Source: Strongylocentrotus purpuratus (taxonomy: Eukaryota; Echinodermata; Echinoidea; Camarodonta; Strongylocentrotidae). Taken from it: DNA of 64,000 nucleotides. Below the pieces are notes generated by a model. The model was not told the DNA's origin, did no database searches, and saw only the letters and a list, made by a program, of their open reading frames with translations. The stretch lies in assembly GCF_000002235.5 (NCBI RefSeq), contig NW_022145596.1, positions 27,197,299-27,261,298 of the forward strand. Direction: 5' to 3'. Shown in pieces: positions 61,624 through 64,000 of this stretch (positions are counted from its first letter, which is position 1; each line of letters begins with the position of its first letter). Position numbers and translations under genes: made by a program.

Positions 61624-62172
61624 GTAGCTTTTAAGGCTGTGCACAACAGTGTAATGAGGTACCCGAGTACACTCCCAGGCTTACAAGCGAATACTCAAAT
61701 ATTCGGATGCAATGTTTTTTAATAATTTTTTGTTTTTTTTTGTTGTTGTTTTTGATTTGCCACCACCATACCACTGGAACAGTATCCCATGTCCGTCGCC
61801 GAAAACGCATGCTATTTACTTTGAGTTGCAGTTGAAGGTGCCGATTTAATAATAATAATAATAACAGTAAACAATGCTGTTTTAAAAACCAAAGATGGCA
61901 GAATAATCCATTTTCCTCCAAGTCCAAACGGAAATCCGGACATTTGGTCCCAGTTTCTGAGTGGTGAGTTTGACAGTGCTTGAGTTGGGAAACATTTTTA
62001 CTGACGGTACCATGCCAGCGGCCGCCGCTCTTCCTAGCGCAGGTAAGCGTCGGCCTGGACAGTTTTTTTTTGTTTGCGGCCGAATATTCGAGTACGAGAA
62101 ATCGTACTCGAGTAGTTGTCAACAGTGCGGGTACTCGAGCATTCGACTACTCGTCGCAGCCCTAGTAGCTTT
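61624..62172. mobile_element. hAT-type element with 8-bp target duplication, 533 bp
   Basis: GTAGCTTT occurs exactly at 61624-61631 and 62165-62172. The enclosed element starts TAAGGCTGTGC and its right end in reverse complement starts TAGGGCTGCG, the YAGGGCTG-like ends and 8-bp duplications expected of hAT transposons. Near the ends there are repeats of GAATATTCG and TACTCGAGTA. No full transposase is present. A minus-strand frame of 163 codons covers most of it and contains CPDFRLDLEENGLFCHL, loosely like a BED-type zinc-finger start, then a Leu run from an ATT microsatellite (61847-61863). It is therefore a non-autonomous or internally deleted element. Confidence 0.8.
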
Positions 62173-64000
62173 TGCCTCCAAATTGCCCTATCGCCTACAT
62201 TTTCCCTAAGGCTATTAGTGCTGAAAGTTTGTTGGAAACTTGAAAAGAACCCTCAGATCAGAAAAGATAAGTTATTTAGACAATCATTCAGGGTGCTACC
62301 AAGCAGTTTCTTATTGTATGTTAACACCATGTTGATTACTTTTAAAAACACTTCTGTAGATATTTATGATCTATCATCTTACATTCCTACACACATGTAG
62401 AGTGGAAAAACCTCATTGGAGCAATTCACATGAGCTGCATTTCTTTTGAAATTGAAGAATTGAAACAGAAATATATGAAATGTCAGCAAATCCTATTTAT
62501 AATGTGGTCCCTCAGCTATCAAATTAAACTATTTCTGGTTTCTATTCCTCTTGGTCTTATGTTGTTTTTGTGTTTTGTTTGAAACCTCTTTTCAAATTAT
62601 ATTGAATACTCCTTGGCAGAATGAATTATGTCACACATCCATATTCTAGCAAGAGTGAGAAACATGTGTGACCTATTTTAGGATATGTAGAATGTGAGTT
62701 CATCTGTGCAATCTTCTTGTTCTTTTTTTGGGTGTTATATGAATATAATGTACATGACATGTAATGACATTTTGTAATGTGATGTTTAATACCATACATA
62801 TTCACTTACTCTGTTTTTGAATATATTTTAGTATTATTCTTTGAACCATACAATATGCTTTTTAAAGTAAACTTGTACTAGTTGTGCCATGTTGATTGCT
62901 GAACTCTCAAAGAATTACTCTCCATTTGTTCTCCCTTCTCTCTCTCTCTCTTCCTGCATCGTATCATCTGCTGATCTCCAACGTTGACTGGGCCTTCTTG
63001 CCACTGGTCTGGTAAATCATACCTGTAACTCCATGGTAACCTGGTGTCTGGGGCTCGCTCTAATGGTTTCCTGCCATCGATGATCACCCTGGTGTTCAAC
63101 GACCACCCTGGATCTGTTCCTGTCACTACTTATGCTAACTGCTGGATAACTTGTGTGAATGCTTGTGAAATGGTTATCCATGCACCTTTGACAAAAACAT
63201 TCTTTTGGGTCATTGATATAAAATCATTATTAATGCTGGGATATGCTTCCCTTTGATAACCCTTGACCTTTGACCTACATCATATATATACTGGTTGATC
63301 AAATTGATGTTACTATCTGGATGACCTCCTGTGGACCCTGTCACGCACACGCTTGTTTGGAATAAATGTGCTGGTTCATAATTTAATGGATTATCCCTCT
63401 TGTGTTGGAACTGTGAAATTTGATTCTGATTGGCACCTGGATTGGGAAACTGGTGATACTGACTTATTTGTGTTTTAAAAACAAAATTGTTTTCATTCTG
63501 AAAACAAATACAAACTTGGGTGCCTGGATTTTCTTAAACAATGGCCTTAACTTGGGCCAAACTTTGTTGTCTCCGGCAACGTATCCTGCCTTCTGCACTG
63601 CGCTGTTTTTCTGTGTCCCCTGGATTACATTGTAATTCATCTGATGAACAGGTTTGTCAATGTCATGTTGTCAAAATCAAGTGTGACATAAAATGTAACG
63701 GTACCTATATATTGTCAATAGGAGAATAGGAGACCGAGTGAACAGATTAATATTTATAACAAGTTCATAATGTTGGTTTAAGATTTTCATCTGTTCATAA
63801 CATTCAACATTTAAGATATACTGGAGTTTTGAGCAGAAAATATCTGGAAAGCTACAAAAGTACTCCCATAAAAAAGAAATGAACTTCATGAAAATCATTC
63901 TCTGAATAGGAGTTTCTGTGAGCAAAGCCTACCTCCTTGATATATGTACATTCATTGTATTGTTATTGAAGCAATAAAACTGAAAGTGTTAGTCTCCAAA
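62173..64000. other. AT-rich non-coding stretch
   Basis: No gene I can support. A GC-richer patch at 62985-63125 has open frames on both strands and, on the minus strand, GTGACAG...TTACAG^GTATGA splice-like edges, but no recognisable protein. An AATAAA signal lies at 63972, near the window edge; without a neighbouring gene it cannot be assigned. Confidence 0.3.

Noticed and set aside
62985..63125. Possible minus-strand exon with splice-like edges
   Set aside because: More than one frame is open over part of it, on both strands, and none gives a recognisable protein.

Overview
This window looks like repeat-rich non-coding DNA from a marine invertebrate deuterostome, most likely an echinoderm of the sea-urchin type. 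That assignment is inference. It rests on AT-rich background, spliced exons, very frequent poly-G/poly-C tracts, frequent TACATGTA and ACCGGTA words, a tRNA-derived SINE body with the word CACCCAGGTG, abundant short inverted-repeat transposons and non-autonomous Helitrons. There is no bacterial, organellar or viral gene content and no CRISPR array.

Genes are few. The best are (i) a first coding exon on the + strand at 44248-44343 encoding the start of a WHEP domain, the helix-turn-helix appended to some aminoacyl-tRNA synthetases; (ii) two or three internal exons of an unrecognised minus-strand gene (13227-13301, 10185-10272, 9196-9346), with compatible splice phases; and (iii) a tRNA-Gln(CUG) gene at 37945-38016.

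Mobile DNA dominates. 1-1.83 kb holds a GCGTAG-rich inverted-repeat element and a minus-strand Helitron whose 5' end is at 1827. 15.4-16.7 kb holds a TA-flanked element carrying a polypurine array. 18 kb and 41.8 kb hold two copies of one TTAA-flanked MITE; 20.3 kb and 40.2 kb hold two copies of another, the first nested inside a foldback element. Further foldback elements or MITEs lie at 23.3, 29.1, 33.9 and 44.9 kb. SINEs lie at 36.0 and 42.3 kb. A complete non-autonomous Helitron lies at 57621-58893 and a 533-bp hAT-type element with perfect 8-bp target duplications at 61632-62164.

Tandem repeats are the other theme. There is a 2.8-kb minisatellite of about 26 bp (2.53-5.35 kb), a 36-bp minisatellite (8977-9156), a 26-bp one (28.5 kb), a degenerate GGGGCAC array (43.1-44.05 kb), and a 12.1-kb array (45.2-57.35 kb) of about 110 copies of a ~107-bp unit, nearly all carrying a G-run on the same strand. 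That large array begins directly at the edge of a 296-bp foldback element about 0.9 kb downstream of the WHEP exon. Almost every long open reading frame here is a by-product of these repeats.
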